Assembly (NCBI RefSeq): GCF_012932675.1
Contig: NZ_JAAIIF010000018.1
Location: 1 to 64,000 of the forward strand
DNA length: 64,000 bases
Origin: Bifidobacterium erythrocebi
GTDB taxonomy: Bacteria; Actinomycetota; Actinomycetes; Actinomycetales; Bifidobacteriaceae
Reading direction: 5' to 3'
In this document: one piece after another, positions 44,956 to 52,944 of the stretch
Layout of the letters: every line of letters starts with the position of its first letter
Position numbering within the stretch: position 1 is the stretch's first letter
Notes under the pieces: generated by a model
Told to the model about the DNA's origin: nothing
What the model saw: the letters and a program-made list of their open reading frames with translations, nothing else
The model's database searches: none
Program-made: the position numbers and the translations under genes

Positions 44956-45377
44956 GTTCTCCGCCGTCGCGGCCCTTGGCCCCGTTGGGTAGGCGGTGGC
45001 AAGAATCTTGGGTAGCCCGCCTGCCCCGTTTTTCCGCCCTACGTCCTTTTGGAGCCCGATATGCGTTCTGCCGACTGGGTTTTTCCTTTGGGGTCGGATA
45101 CGACGCCCCCGTTTCTTTGGGTGGCTCGGCGCGGAGCTCCTTCGTTGCTTGTTGTTATTAAAGCTTTTCAAATTTATAAGACAAGAAGGGAAGTTGAGGA
45201 TAAGGGCATATTTGCATATTTGATATTTGCATATTTGATATTTGAATGTTGAGATGAGGGACATCGGAGCGGTTGGGGACAGGACGAGGTGCCGCGCGGT
45301 TCGGCGGAAATTCAAACCGCATCATCGTTGAGAAGATGTCGGCCCGTGTTCGAATCCCCGCCGATGGCGGCGCATGC
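44956..45377. other. Intergenic region with AT-rich iterons, candidate replication origin
   Basis: 422 bases with no supported gene, between the regulator and the 3' end of the Rep gene. A sharp A/T-rich block at 45150-45250 contains the iteron-like repeats listed separately. The rest is ordinary high-G+C sequence. Confidence 0.5.
45205..45246 (+). repeat. Iteron-like tandem repeats GCATATTTGATATTT
   Basis: The 15-base unit GCATATTTGATATTT occurs twice in tandem, preceded by a partial GCATATTT copy; TATTTG recurs five times in about 40 bases. The position next to rep and the A/T bias suggest a Rep-binding or DNA-unwinding site. Confidence 0.6.
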
Positions 45378-46640
45378 TCACCAGCCGCGCGAACTGCCGT
45401 ACAGGTGCGAGCCGAGGCCGAAGTGCTCGATGCCCTTCTGCTTGGTCCGCTCGCGGTTCCGGCGGCATATGCAGTCTTCCTCTTTCCGCAGCGGCTGGCG
45501 CGTCACTTCATTGAACGGGACTGGCTCGCGCATGGGCTTTTCCCCGCCCCGCGGCGGTTCTTCATACAGTCCGCGCCGAACGGCGTTGCCCTTCTTCTCG
45601 CCCATATAAGACCAGCTCAGGGGCCTGAGCGCCGCCTCGCGATGCGACGCCACGGGGCATCGGTGGGAGGGGATGATCTCATTGCGGGCGATCGAGTTCG
45701 TAACCGCGGCCAACACCAGATGCCGGTAGAATCGCCTGCGCCGGCCGACCCCGTCCCCCCGGTCGCAATCGGGATTACCATCGCGCATGATGGCGCGGGT
45801 CATGTAGAAAACAACTTTGCGTGCGTCCTTGACCACCGGCGAGGACACTTGACCGAGGTCGCCTCCCATATCGTCGTAGGAGCGGCTCGGCACCGCGGCG
45901 TATTCGTCGAGGTCGCCGACCAGCCGGATGTCAAGGCGCGGCCCCCAGCCCGGGGCCAGCGCATCGCGCAAGCCGCCGACGAAGAGAGGCAACACCCTTT
46001 TGCCCCGGCGCTTCATGTCGATGTCCAGCCTGAGCTTCAACAGCCACTCCTCCTCGGGCAGCCGCAACAGCAGGTGCACATGTCCGGCCAGACGCGACTG
46101 CACGTCCTTGACCCAGAAGTACTCCGCGCCCGGAACGCGTTTGCGCAGCATCGTGAGGGTGTTGTTCAGACGCTTGCCGACGGTCAGGTTGAACACGGCG
46201 AGGTTCATGAAATCGACGTCTGAGAAGTCCCCCGGCAACCCCGACAACGGGTATTCCGGCCCATGGCGCTTGTGGCACAGCGGGCACCGCCCGCCACCGT
46301 CCTTGGACGCGACATGAACCGGCACCCCCGGCCTCACAAATGACGGTGCCGTCAACGTCACCAACACGAATATCCCAGGCTTGTCCAGCCCCGCCAGACC
46401 GCGCCTGATGGCCTTGGCCCGCTTGACGCGCAGGCACGCTTCGCAATGCCAGCAGGGAACCAGCGCACCGCTCGCGGCGACCTTCGGACGCTCGCATCTG
46501 AACGAACGCCCCCTGACATCAACGTCCGCATATTCGTCAACATCGGCGTCCGATGATGCGCGGCCGATGCCCAAGGGACTAAAATTGATGCTTTGCATTC
46601 TGGTCTGCTCGATCAGCTTCGCCGTCAGCTTCTTGTCCAT
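45378..46640 (-). CDS. RepSA-like replication initiator
   Basis: A 420-residue protein. Two Cys-rich zinc-ribbon motifs (CWHCEACLRVKRAKAIRRGL near residue 63, and CPLCHKRHG near 138) frame a LVTLTAPSF strand, followed by an HUH-like metal motif AGHVHLLLRLPEEEW (near residue 192) and a later Tyr-containing stretch (VVFYMTRAIMRD). This order is typical of the RepSA-type initiators of Streptomyces and Bifidobacterium integrative plasmids that replicate by a rolling-circle mechanism: nick, covalent Tyr link, strand displacement. Start ATG 46640 is 6 bases after the stop of the HTH gene, so the two are co-transcribed. The long open frame on the opposite strand is a shadow. Confidence 0.78.
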   Translation of the reverse strand: MDKKLTAKLIEQTRMQSINFSPLGIGRASSDADVDEYADVDVRGRSFRCERPKVAASGALVPCWHCEACLRVKRAKAIRRGLAGLDKPGIFVLVTLTAPSFVRPGVPVHVASKDGGGRCPLCHKRHGPEYPLSGLPGDFSDVDFMNLAVFNLTVGKRLNNTLTMLRKRVPGAEYFWVKDVQSRLAGHVHLLLRLPEEEWLLKLRLDIDMKRRGKRVLPLFVGGLRDALAPGWGPRLDIRLVGDLDEYAAVPSRSYDDMGGDLGQVSSPVVKDARKVVFYMTRAIMRDGNPDCDRGDGVGRRRRFYRHLVLAAVTNSIARNEIIPSHRCPVASHREAALRPLSWSYMGEKKGNAVRRGLYEEPPRGGEKPMREPVPFNEVTRQPLRKEEDCICRRNRERTKQKGIEHFGLGSHLYGSSRGW

Positions 46641-46646
46641 CGCCGT

Positions 46647-47378
46647 TCACCGCCCCTCGCCCATCTCGGCGTCGATGCCAGCGTCAGCCCGGCGCAGGAA
46701 CCGCCGTGAAGGATTTCGCGGAAAATCGCCATCGTGATTCCGATGAGGCCGATTCGTCGCCCGCACCGCCCCAGACCCGCGAAGATTGCCTAGAGCACTA
46801 TCAGTCATCGTCATTCCCGAAGTAGTGGCGTCCGCCGCCGCATACGCGCCCATTCGCGGCCCACTGGAATCCGGGCTCTCGATTTTCCGCGAGATTCCCA
46901 GACCCGACCGCATCAACAGGTCGCGTCGCGGCCAGCGGCTGGCGATCTCCTCGCGCCGCACCAGTAAAGTTCGCCGGATTCGTATGGAGCTGAGGCCGCC
47001 CAGTTCGAAACCGCTCTCAACGGTCTTCTTGCTGAGCGTCCTCGCGCTGACCAGATACGTGCGCCCGGCATCGGCGGCCTTCATCCACGTGGGTTGTCCG
47101 GACACGGCCCGCCGCAACTCCACGTCATCGTCCACGAGATCGGGGGCGAAGGCCTTGAAGAACATCCGCACGTCCACGCAACCGCGCCCCGCCGGATGCC
47201 GGAGCCGCGCCCGGTATTCGGCGCACTCCCTGTGCCAGTCCGCACCGGCTTCCTGCGCGTTGCAGCGCACAAGATGAAGGAGAAGCTCCTCGTTCTTCAG
47301 GATTCGGCGGATTCCGTCGGCCGTCAGCCCGAGATAGGCGGCAAGCCGGGTATATGACGTTAACCATGACTCTTGCAT
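46647..47378 (-). CDS. Element protein with N-terminal HTH-like region, co-transcribed with rep
   Basis: A 243-residue protein. ATG 47378 (MQESWLTSYTRL...) follows AAAGAGGAATC, a better site than the longer frame from 47414. Residues 5-30 (YTRLAAYLGLTADGIRRILK) look like a helix-turn-helix. The middle includes TLSKKTVESGFELGG and TLLVRREEIASRWPRRDLL, reminiscent of excisionase-type winged helices, and the tail is disordered and basic. It directly precedes rep in the same operon, so it may regulate replication or excision. No database family is recognised. Confidence 0.6.
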   Translation of the reverse strand: MQESWLTSYTRLAAYLGLTADGIRRILKNEELLLHLVRCNAQEAGADWHRECAEYRARLRHPAGRGCVDVRMFFKAFAPDLVDDDVELRRAVSGQPTWMKAADAGRTYLVSARTLSKKTVESGFELGGLSSIRIRRTLLVRREEIASRWPRRDLLMRSGLGISRKIESPDSSGPRMGAYAAADATTSGMTMTDSALGNLRGSGAVRATNRPHRNHDGDFPRNPSRRFLRRADAGIDAEMGEGR

Positions 47379-47706
47379 GGCGATTCCTCTTTCCTGACCG
47401 CTGCACGTCCGCACCGGTTGCGGAACGTCGCGTGTTCAGGGGGTAAGTGCGCAGTTTTGAAAAGCCGAATACAGATGAAAATCGACGATTTTCGTCCTTT
47501 GGCCTCTAGATCCCCCTTTTGAGGCCCTTTTCGATGTCGGTTTGCCTTGCCGTGCAATGTCGCGAATGACCGAGCTATAGATTTTTCCTATAACGAAAAG
47601 CAGTTCGACCATACGCATTTATATCCGGAAGCCGTAATTTTCCCCTCAGACACGAAAAGCCCCGTACAGCCCATCACGCCATACGGGGTAAATCGTCCTT
47701 TTCCCG
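47379..47706. other. Intergenic region between integrase and the HTH gene, with a palindrome
   Basis: 328 bases. At 47478-47494, GAAAATC-GAC-GATTTTC forms a near-perfect palindrome about 100 bases ahead of the HTH/rep operon start, a candidate operator. The integrase terminator lies at 47660-47692. The remainder is A/T-rich without a supported gene. Confidence 0.5.
47660..47692 (-). terminator. Terminator of the integrase gene
   Basis: On the minus strand TACCCCGTA...TACGGGG is followed by CTTTTCGTG, 15 bases after the stop at 47707. Confidence 0.75.
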
Positions 47707-49065
47707 CTACTTGTCCTGTGCGCCGTAGCTTTCCGTGAGGAATCGGATCAGCTCGGCGTTCCTCCTGTTGGATTCCTCGAGCTGCCTGCGCAGCGATTCG
47801 AGCTCGCCCGCGTCGCCCGCGTCCCCGCCGCCATCGCCGCGGGCGGCGTCCATCTCCTCGGTCAGCCGCCTCAACCGGTCTTGGGAGCTGTGCATGTAGT
47901 GGGCGGCCATCGAGGAGGTGGACCAGCCGCCGCGCGCTTGCAGGTCGGCGATGGTGGCATCGGTGTTCTGCGCGAAGTAGGTGTTGCCGCTGTGCCTCAG
48001 GCCATGCAGCACCACGTCCTCGCAGCCGGCCTTCCTGCGCGCCTTGATGAACGCCTTCTCGACCTCCGAATGATGGACGAAGTTGCCGGTGGCGGTGTGG
48101 AACAGCTTGCCGTCATCGCCGGGATCGGCGTATTCGTCGATGTGCTTCCTGATCTCGGCCACGAGGCCGTCCGGAATGGGTATCGAGCGTACGCCGGCCT
48201 CGGTTTTGGGATCGCCGTCGACGAAACCGTATTCCTTGGAATAGGTCACGGCGTGCGTGATGCGGACCACCTTGCCGTCAAGGTCTATGTCCCTGCGCCG
48301 CAGGGCGAGGATCTCGCCTATACGCAGCGACAGCCAGAATCCCAGAAGCACCACCAGCCGGTATTTGCCCGGCATGTTGTCGGCGATCTCCCGCACCTTC
48401 TCCGGCCCTATGACCGCGCGTTCCCTGCCCTTGTGGGCGGAGCCGCCCTTGATCTGGCAGGGATTGAAGTCCAGTATCGCGTTGGGCGCGGTGCAGGCCG
48501 ACTGCATGATCTGCCTGAGCAGACCGTAGGCGTTGCCACGGGTGCTCAGACGCGGCCTCTCCTTGGTCGACGGCCTGCCGTCCACCTTGCGCGGCCTGCC
48601 CATCTCCTCGTACCAGCGCTCGACGTCCTCCACGGTGATGTCACGCATGGCCTTGTCCCCGAACGCGGGATACAGCACGCTGTCCAACCGCTGCCGGTAC
48701 GTGCGCACCGTGGAGGGACGGATCTCCCCACGGGCGATCTTGCCGCCGAACCAGCGTTCGGCATAATCACGGAAGGACTCCGAACGCCGCTCCTCGGCCT
48801 TCCTCGCGGAAGCCGAATCCTCATACTCATCGCGGGGATCGACCCAGATGCCGCCGTCGATGCGGTTCCTCTGCTGGGCGAGCCACCCCTCGGCGGCCTG
48901 CCTGCTGCTGAATGCGAAGGGCGCACGGATGCGCTTGCGCCTCCCGTCATCGCCCTTCCTGTCGGGTCTGGGATCGGGATATTCGGCGTAATAGGAGGTG
49001 CCGCCACGCACCTTCTTCACCCTGATCTTGCCCCAGCTCCTGCGCGATCCACTCGTTCCACTCAT
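47707..49065 (-). CDS. Tyrosine recombinase (integrase) of the element
   Basis: A 452-residue protein. ATG 49065 (MSGTSGSRRSWGK...) is preferred because AAAGG lies 10 bases ahead and homology-like content begins at residue 10; a longer frame reaches 49233. An N-terminal AP2/arm-type binding region (RVKKVRGGTSYYAEYPD), SAM-like core-binding domain (SFRDYAERWFG...RPSTVRTYRQRL) and catalytic domain with LSLRIGEIL (Arg I), LHGLRHSGNTYF (His-x-x-Arg), GGWSTSSM and AHYMHSS (nucleophile Tyr). A C-terminal coiled coil (LESLRRQLEESNRRNAEL) follows. It lies 230 bases from attR and reads away from it, as expected for the enzyme that integrates into tRNA-Ser. Confidence 0.93.
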   Translation of the reverse strand: MSGTSGSRRSWGKIRVKKVRGGTSYYAEYPDPRPDRKGDDGRRKRIRAPFAFSSRQAAEGWLAQQRNRIDGGIWVDPRDEYEDSASARKAEERRSESFRDYAERWFGGKIARGEIRPSTVRTYRQRLDSVLYPAFGDKAMRDITVEDVERWYEEMGRPRKVDGRPSTKERPRLSTRGNAYGLLRQIMQSACTAPNAILDFNPCQIKGGSAHKGRERAVIGPEKVREIADNMPGKYRLVVLLGFWLSLRIGEILALRRRDIDLDGKVVRITHAVTYSKEYGFVDGDPKTEAGVRSIPIPDGLVAEIRKHIDEYADPGDDGKLFHTATGNFVHHSEVEKAFIKARRKAGCEDVVLHGLRHSGNTYFAQNTDATIADLQARGGWSTSSMAAHYMHSSQDRLRRLTEEMDAARGDGGGDAGDAGELESLRRQLEESNRRNAELIRFLTESYGAQDK

Positions 49066-49293
49066 CGCCTGCGACCTTTCATGAAATTCCGGACGGCCGT
49101 CCGTTCTCCGGCTCCTGCCGTTGTTGACGACAGCATATCGCGGTTCCCTCCTAGTACCCTCCGTTGGGTACGTTCCGGCAGGAAAACTACGCAGCATCCG
49201 CTTTTGCACAACGCCCGGAACCGTTGTAATCACACTGTTTTCCCCGGCGTGTCGCCGTTTCTCCCGATTTATCGAGAATCCGGTACTATGTAA

Positions 49294-49315
49294 TTCGAAT
49301 CTCGTATTCTCCGCC
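49294..49315 (+). repeat. attR (22-bp direct repeat)
   Basis: Exact copy of the tRNA-Ser 3' segment at 41763-41784, with no tRNA 5' part beside it. Confidence 0.9.
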
Positions 49316-49319
49316 AGCA

Positions 49320-49351
49320 GGGTTTTCGAAGCAATTCGAAAGCCCTTTTTT
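49320..49351 (+). terminator. Original tRNA-Ser terminator, displaced beyond attR
   Basis: GGGTTTTCGAA pairs with TTCGAAAGCCC (one G-U) around a 4-base loop, then TTTTTT. No gene immediately upstream needs it, so it is best explained as the native tRNA terminator separated by insertion. Confidence 0.8.
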
Positions 49352-49363
49352 CATGCCCGGAAA

Positions 49364-49460
49364 TGGCTTCTTTCCAACGATCACGAGCGATTTTGCCTCA
49401 CATGGCATCTTGCCGTGAAGTGCCTCCGAGAGACGCATGGAGCACCGATATCGATGACAC
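49364..49460 (+). repeat. Diverged 97-bp direct repeat, left copy
   Basis: Aligns without gaps to 51601-51697 at roughly three-quarters identity; the core GACGCATGGAGCACCGATATC-type stretch and GCATCTTGC.GTGAAGTGCC are best kept. It flanks the AlbA_2 gene. Confidence 0.7.
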
Positions 49461-49833
49461 ATTAGGCAATACACACAGCGGACCAAAGGTAGCACCCGAT
49501 GGACATTGGTTTGCCGGATCAGTTGTCAATCATCGGTTTCAACGACGTGCATCCCGCCGCGAGCATGTATCCGGCGCGACAACCATCAGGCAGCCATTCG
49601 ACCTCATCATCAGGAGATGCATCGACCTGATTTTGGAGCCCTGCGAGGAGAAGACTGAAAGAACTACACCATACTGCCCACACAGCTCATGGAACAAAAA
49701 CTGCGCGTCTCCCGCCTCCGGCCGGGACATTGTGTTCCACCCCCGTTCCGGTGCCGGACAGTTATGGACGCTTCACACCAACGTAAACACAGCATTCACC
49801 TTTTGAGAGGCAGACCTATTTTGTCTGAAGCCA
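49461..49833. other. Intergenic region with no supported gene
   Basis: 373 bases between the left 97-bp repeat and the AlbA_2 gene end. Open frames on both strands are short and without ribosome sites. It may be remnant mobile DNA. Confidence 0.4.
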
Positions 49834-51240
49834 CTAATCACGGTGGTAGAACGGCAGGTATCGTGCGGTACGGCGCGATCCTTTTGTGGCGGGATCCAAG
49901 AAGATGAGGCCATCATCAACCGCGGCTGCGATGACTTGTGAGGTCACCGCCGTCTTCGATTTGGGAAGCCCGAAGCGTTCCCTGAGCGAGGAATTGGTAA
50001 GGAATTCTCCTTTGGCTGCTTGAAGGCAACAATGTAGATATGCGGCGTTGACACGCTCTTTCATGCCCATGTTTTCGAAACGTCCCTTGCGTAGCTCGAC
50101 GGTGGTGCTGCGTGTCCTGACAATGAATTCCGGCGCGTCGGTCTGTTGTTTCTCAATGTTCTCCAGAGCTCGGTCAATGCCGCTCCCCCTTTTTTCACAA
50201 ATACGGAGGATTCGCAGCGCTTCGGCTAGGCTCTCGTTGCGTTCATATACTTCGTCGACAAAACGATTGGTCGGTATCTGAGGTATTCCCGGGTTCGATA
50301 CGGTGATGCGTTGGGAGGAGATAGTAACGTCAATGCCGCCATGCTCCATGAAGTCCTGATGCACACAGGCGTTGGCAACAATCTCACGAACCGCGACGAT
50401 TGAGAAATCGCGGTGCTCGTCACGCAGTCCACCTACAAAATCCTCGTTTACCGGAAGCAACGCGCTAATCTGATCGATGACGTCATCGAACACCACGGCG
50501 TATCCCTTGCTGTACACGCGATCGAACACCATGTCCGTTATGGACGTTCCGCGCAGCCGCATGACGCGGATAGCGCGATGCTCGATATCCGGGAAATCGT
50601 TGAGCGAGCGTGCCAAGGTGATGGCTCCCAGTCTGCGTATGTAGAACAACGAGGCATCGAAGACAGCGCGTTCCACGAAATGCATCCTGAGGAAATCCCT
50701 GATCTGCGTTTCCTCTCCCGGCATGCGCGATCCGATAAGCTCGTAGTATCTTTCCACGGCCAGCAGCAGTTTGATCTCATCCCAGGAATAGGTGCCGGGC
50801 TCATTTTCGTCTAGATAACTCGGCGTGCCTTCGTTGAGCAGCTCTCTAAGTCGTTCGGGGCTCATGGGTTCGAGGGATTCGCCGCTGCGCATCCAGTACT
50901 GTCCCTCATAGGATGTCGGATGGCCGATGATTGAACGGGGAATATGGAGGATGAGCACGCGCTTGCCGTTGGATTGCAATGTTTCGAATGTGCATCGCAG
51001 CCCGATGCGGTTGTAGATATCGCGTTCTGTTTTTGCGGGATCGGAAAAGGCCTGTGTGCCAACGATCCGCTTGTCATCGGACACGCCGAAGATCATTGTG
51101 CCGCCACCTTCACAGCTCAGAGCACAGCAGTAACGCATCAATTTGGTGGAATCGAATTGTGTCGTCGCACTTTTAAATTCCAGCTGTCTTGATTCGTTTC
51201 CGGCTAGGTATTGTCTGAGCCTATCAATGTCTCCGGTCAT
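49834..51240 (-). CDS. AlbA_2/Schlafen-type ATP-binding regulator-like protein
   Basis: A 468-residue protein starting at ATG 51240. Residues about 10-130 are an AlbA_2 (Schlafen AAA_4) domain: ESRQLEFKSATTQFDS, CALSCEGGGTMIFGVSDD and YWMRSGESLEPM. The central part is helical. Residues about 280-385 resemble the HATPase/RecG-like C-terminal region (IVAVREIVANACVHQDFMEH, TVSNPGIPQ, RILRICEKRGSGIDRALE). A winged helix ends the protein (LTNSSLRERFGLPKSKTAVT). Such proteins are common accessory genes, proposed as DNA-binding regulators or defence factors; their activity is poorly known. It has an unusual duplicated upstream region and is flanked by diverged direct repeats. Confidence 0.85.
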   Translation of the reverse strand: MTGDIDRLRQYLAGNESRQLEFKSATTQFDSTKLMRYCCALSCEGGGTMIFGVSDDKRIVGTQAFSDPAKTERDIYNRIGLRCTFETLQSNGKRVLILHIPRSIIGHPTSYEGQYWMRSGESLEPMSPERLRELLNEGTPSYLDENEPGTYSWDEIKLLLAVERYYELIGSRMPGEETQIRDFLRMHFVERAVFDASLFYIRRLGAITLARSLNDFPDIEHRAIRVMRLRGTSITDMVFDRVYSKGYAVVFDDVIDQISALLPVNEDFVGGLRDEHRDFSIVAVREIVANACVHQDFMEHGGIDVTISSQRITVSNPGIPQIPTNRFVDEVYERNESLAEALRILRICEKRGSGIDRALENIEKQQTDAPEFIVRTRSTTVELRKGRFENMGMKERVNAAYLHCCLQAAKGEFLTNSSLRERFGLPKSKTAVTSQVIAAAVDDGLIFLDPATKGSRRTARYLPFYHRD

Positions 51241-51250
51241 CTCAATCCTT

Positions 51251-51334
51251 TTGCCTTAAATAAACAAACCGCGGAAAATCAACGTTTTTCACGTTTTTGA
51301 TGTATGGATAAGTCTACCAGCTTAAATAAAAAAT
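51251..51334 (-). repeat. 83-bp upstream module, copy 1, with two CTTAAATAAA boxes
   Basis: Boxes at 51255-51264 and 51321-51330, exactly 66 bases apart, with a shared interior GCGGAAAATCAACGTTTT. It begins 11 bases upstream of the AlbA_2 start, so it is probably in its promoter or leader. Confidence 0.75.
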
Positions 51335-51441
51335 CCTATTTGCCACGATTGCTGCCGACGGTTGGCCTGGACTTTTGTTCAGCGCTTCCTGTGACCGGGC
51401 CCAAGGATTGACAACTATTCTTCCTGATCGTGGTATCGACG

Positions 51442-51524
51442 TTGCCTTAAATAAATAAACAGCGGAAAATCAACGTTTTCTACGTTCCCATCCTATAGAT
51501 GAGGTCACCGGCTTAAATAAAATC
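51442..51524 (-). repeat. 83-bp upstream module, copy 2, with two CTTAAATAAA boxes
   Basis: Boxes at 51446-51455 and 51512-51521, again 66 bases apart, displaced 191 bases from copy 1. The region 51241-51848 otherwise holds the right copy of the 97-bp repeat and no supported gene. Confidence 0.75.
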
Positions 51525-51600
51525 TCTGCGCTGATGATTGAAATGGCATGGAAAGCCTGATGCCGAGTCCATTGTCCCGTATCAGAATCATGCGCAGCAA

Positions 51601-51697
51601 CGGCTTCTTTTCAGTAACTCCGACCGATTCGGCCCCGCATCGCATCTTGCTGTGAAGTGCCGTCGAGCGACGCATGGAGCACCGATATCAGTGGCAC
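51601..51697 (+). repeat. Diverged 97-bp direct repeat, right copy
   Basis: Partner of 49364-49460. The sequence after it (51698-51848) leads into the HNH gene. Confidence 0.7.
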
Positions 51698-51848
51698 TTT
51701 ACGTGGCACATACGGCGGGGCAGATCGGCGTGCCACTCTATCGTCGAAAGGAGCCCCGGCATGTTCCCCCATCCGCGTCCGGGGCGTTGTACGTGCAAGT
51801 TGATCCGAGCGCCCCACGAAACCGCCTCCGGACTGTTACCCTGGAATC

Positions 51849-52694
51849 ATGGCAGTAAACGTCTACGCAAGAACGCCTCGCCGCAACTGGTCGCGCGAGG
51901 AAACGATGATGGCGTTTGCCTTATACATCACGCTCGAACCACGCGAATGCGACGACAAAGGACTGGATGTGCAGAGACTGGCATTCTTCCTGCATCGCAC
52001 ACCCAGCTCCGTGGCATTGAAAATCTGGAACATCGCAGCATACGACGCCAACCGCAAGGCACGAGGTCGCGTGGGCATGAAACATGGCAGCAAACTCGAC
52101 GCCCAAGTCTGGCAATGGTACGAAGAAGCGCCGGATGCCTTCATGGAGGAATGCCTGGATCTGCTGCAGAACGCGCTGTGGGAAGCGAACCGGAGCAACT
52201 TCACGCCGGAACCCCTCGCCACGGACCGGCATTCGTCGCTGGAAACCGCATCAAGCATACTCAGCACCCGCATTCCCGAAGGAAAGGAGCGAACAGCGCT
52301 TACGCTCCAGCGAGTCAACCAATCCTATTTCCGCAATTCGCTGATGCAAAACTACATGCATACCTGCTGCATGACCGGCATACGGATTCCTGCGCTGCTA
52401 ATCGCCAGCCATATCAAACCGTGGAAGGCATCGACACCAGCCGAAAAGACCGCGGCTTCAAACGGATTGCTGCTCAATGCCTTCCATGACCGGGCATTCG
52501 ACCAAGGCTTCATCTCCATCGATGACGACTATCGCATTATGGTCAACCACGACAAAGTCAAGCATTCCGAAGTCAATGACAAGTGGATCTACGAATTCGA
52601 GGGACGTGCAATCACGCTGCCTGCAGTCGGATGTCCTTCCCACGAATTCATCGAATACCATCACAAGCACGTCTTCCTTGCCGACGCCGCATAA
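51849..52694 (+). CDS. HNH endonuclease domain protein
   Basis: A 281-residue protein from ATG 51849. The N-terminal half (RRNWSREETMMAFALYITL...LAFFLHRTPSSVALKIWN) looks like a SANT/Myb-type DNA-recognition region. The C-terminal half is an HNH_2 nuclease of the restriction-endonuclease type: CCMTGIRIPALLIASHIKPW, NGLLLNAFHDRAFDQGFI and the late HEFIEYHHKHVF. Such single-gene HNH proteins are often restriction-like or mobile-DNA nucleases. No methyltransferase is adjacent. There is no strong ribosome site before the ATG. It sits on its own between the AlbA_2 gene and core genes. Confidence 0.82.
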   Translation: MAVNVYARTPRRNWSREETMMAFALYITLEPRECDDKGLDVQRLAFFLHRTPSSVALKIWNIAAYDANRKARGRVGMKHGSKLDAQVWQWYEEAPDAFMEECLDLLQNALWEANRSNFTPEPLATDRHSSLETASSILSTRIPEGKERTALTLQRVNQSYFRNSLMQNYMHTCCMTGIRIPALLIASHIKPWKASTPAEKTAASNGLLLNAFHDRAFDQGFISIDDDYRIMVNHDKVKHSEVNDKWIYEFEGRAITLPAVGCPSHEFIEYHHKHVFLADAA

Positions 52695-52703
52695 ACCCAC
52701 ATC

Positions 52704-52754
52704 TTTTTATAACTTTTTATATCTTTTATATCTTTTATAACTTTTATAACTTTT
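52704..52754 (+). repeat. AT-rich 9-bp tandem repeats (CTTTTATAT/A)
   Basis: About five copies of CTTTTATA[TA] follow the HNH stop within 60 bases. This is strikingly A/T-rich for this genome. It could serve as a U-rich terminator for the HNH gene or as a slippage-prone tract. Confidence 0.7.
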
Positions 52755-52944
52755 GCGGCATCCTCGGCTCTCACCAGACGTTTCCGGCCATCGTTCCCCT
52801 CGCTTAAGAAGGCGGCTTGCCGGCGGCACGCGGCCGTGGAGCGTGCGAAGACGGAGTGTTCGCTAAGCTGGGAGAGGAATGCCATGAAGCCATGAGGGAA
52901 CCGCATCGCCTTTCAACGGGGACGCATGCGAGAGGGGAGAATCA

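Larger units (their letters stand above)
41763..49315. mobile_element. Integrated genetic element in tRNA-Ser(GGA), about 7.6 kb
   Basis: It is bounded by an exact 22-base direct repeat of the tRNA 3' end (41763-41784 and 49294-49315). It carries, left to right, an unknown basic protein, a small secreted peptide, a membrane-anchored coiled-coil protein, an XRE regulator, a putative origin, a RepSA-like initiator, an HTH protein and a tyrosine recombinase beside attR. This matches small actinobacterial integrative plasmids of the pSAM2 type, but no FtsK/TraB-like transfer ATPase is present, so it may be mobilisable or cryptic. Confidence 0.88.

Noticed and set aside
45345..45375. tRNA T-loop-like GTTCGAATCCCCGCC
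   Set aside because: The flanking bases do not form the T-stem and no acceptor or anticodon arm is found. It is a chance match or an att-like remnant that cannot be supported.
45273..46223. 316-residue rightward frame opposite rep
   Set aside because: The leftward frame has zinc ribbons and an HUH-like motif; the rightward one has nothing recognisable.
41763..49315. Prophage
   Set aside because: No capsid, terminase, portal, tail or lysis genes are visible; Rep plus integrase fit an integrative plasmid better.
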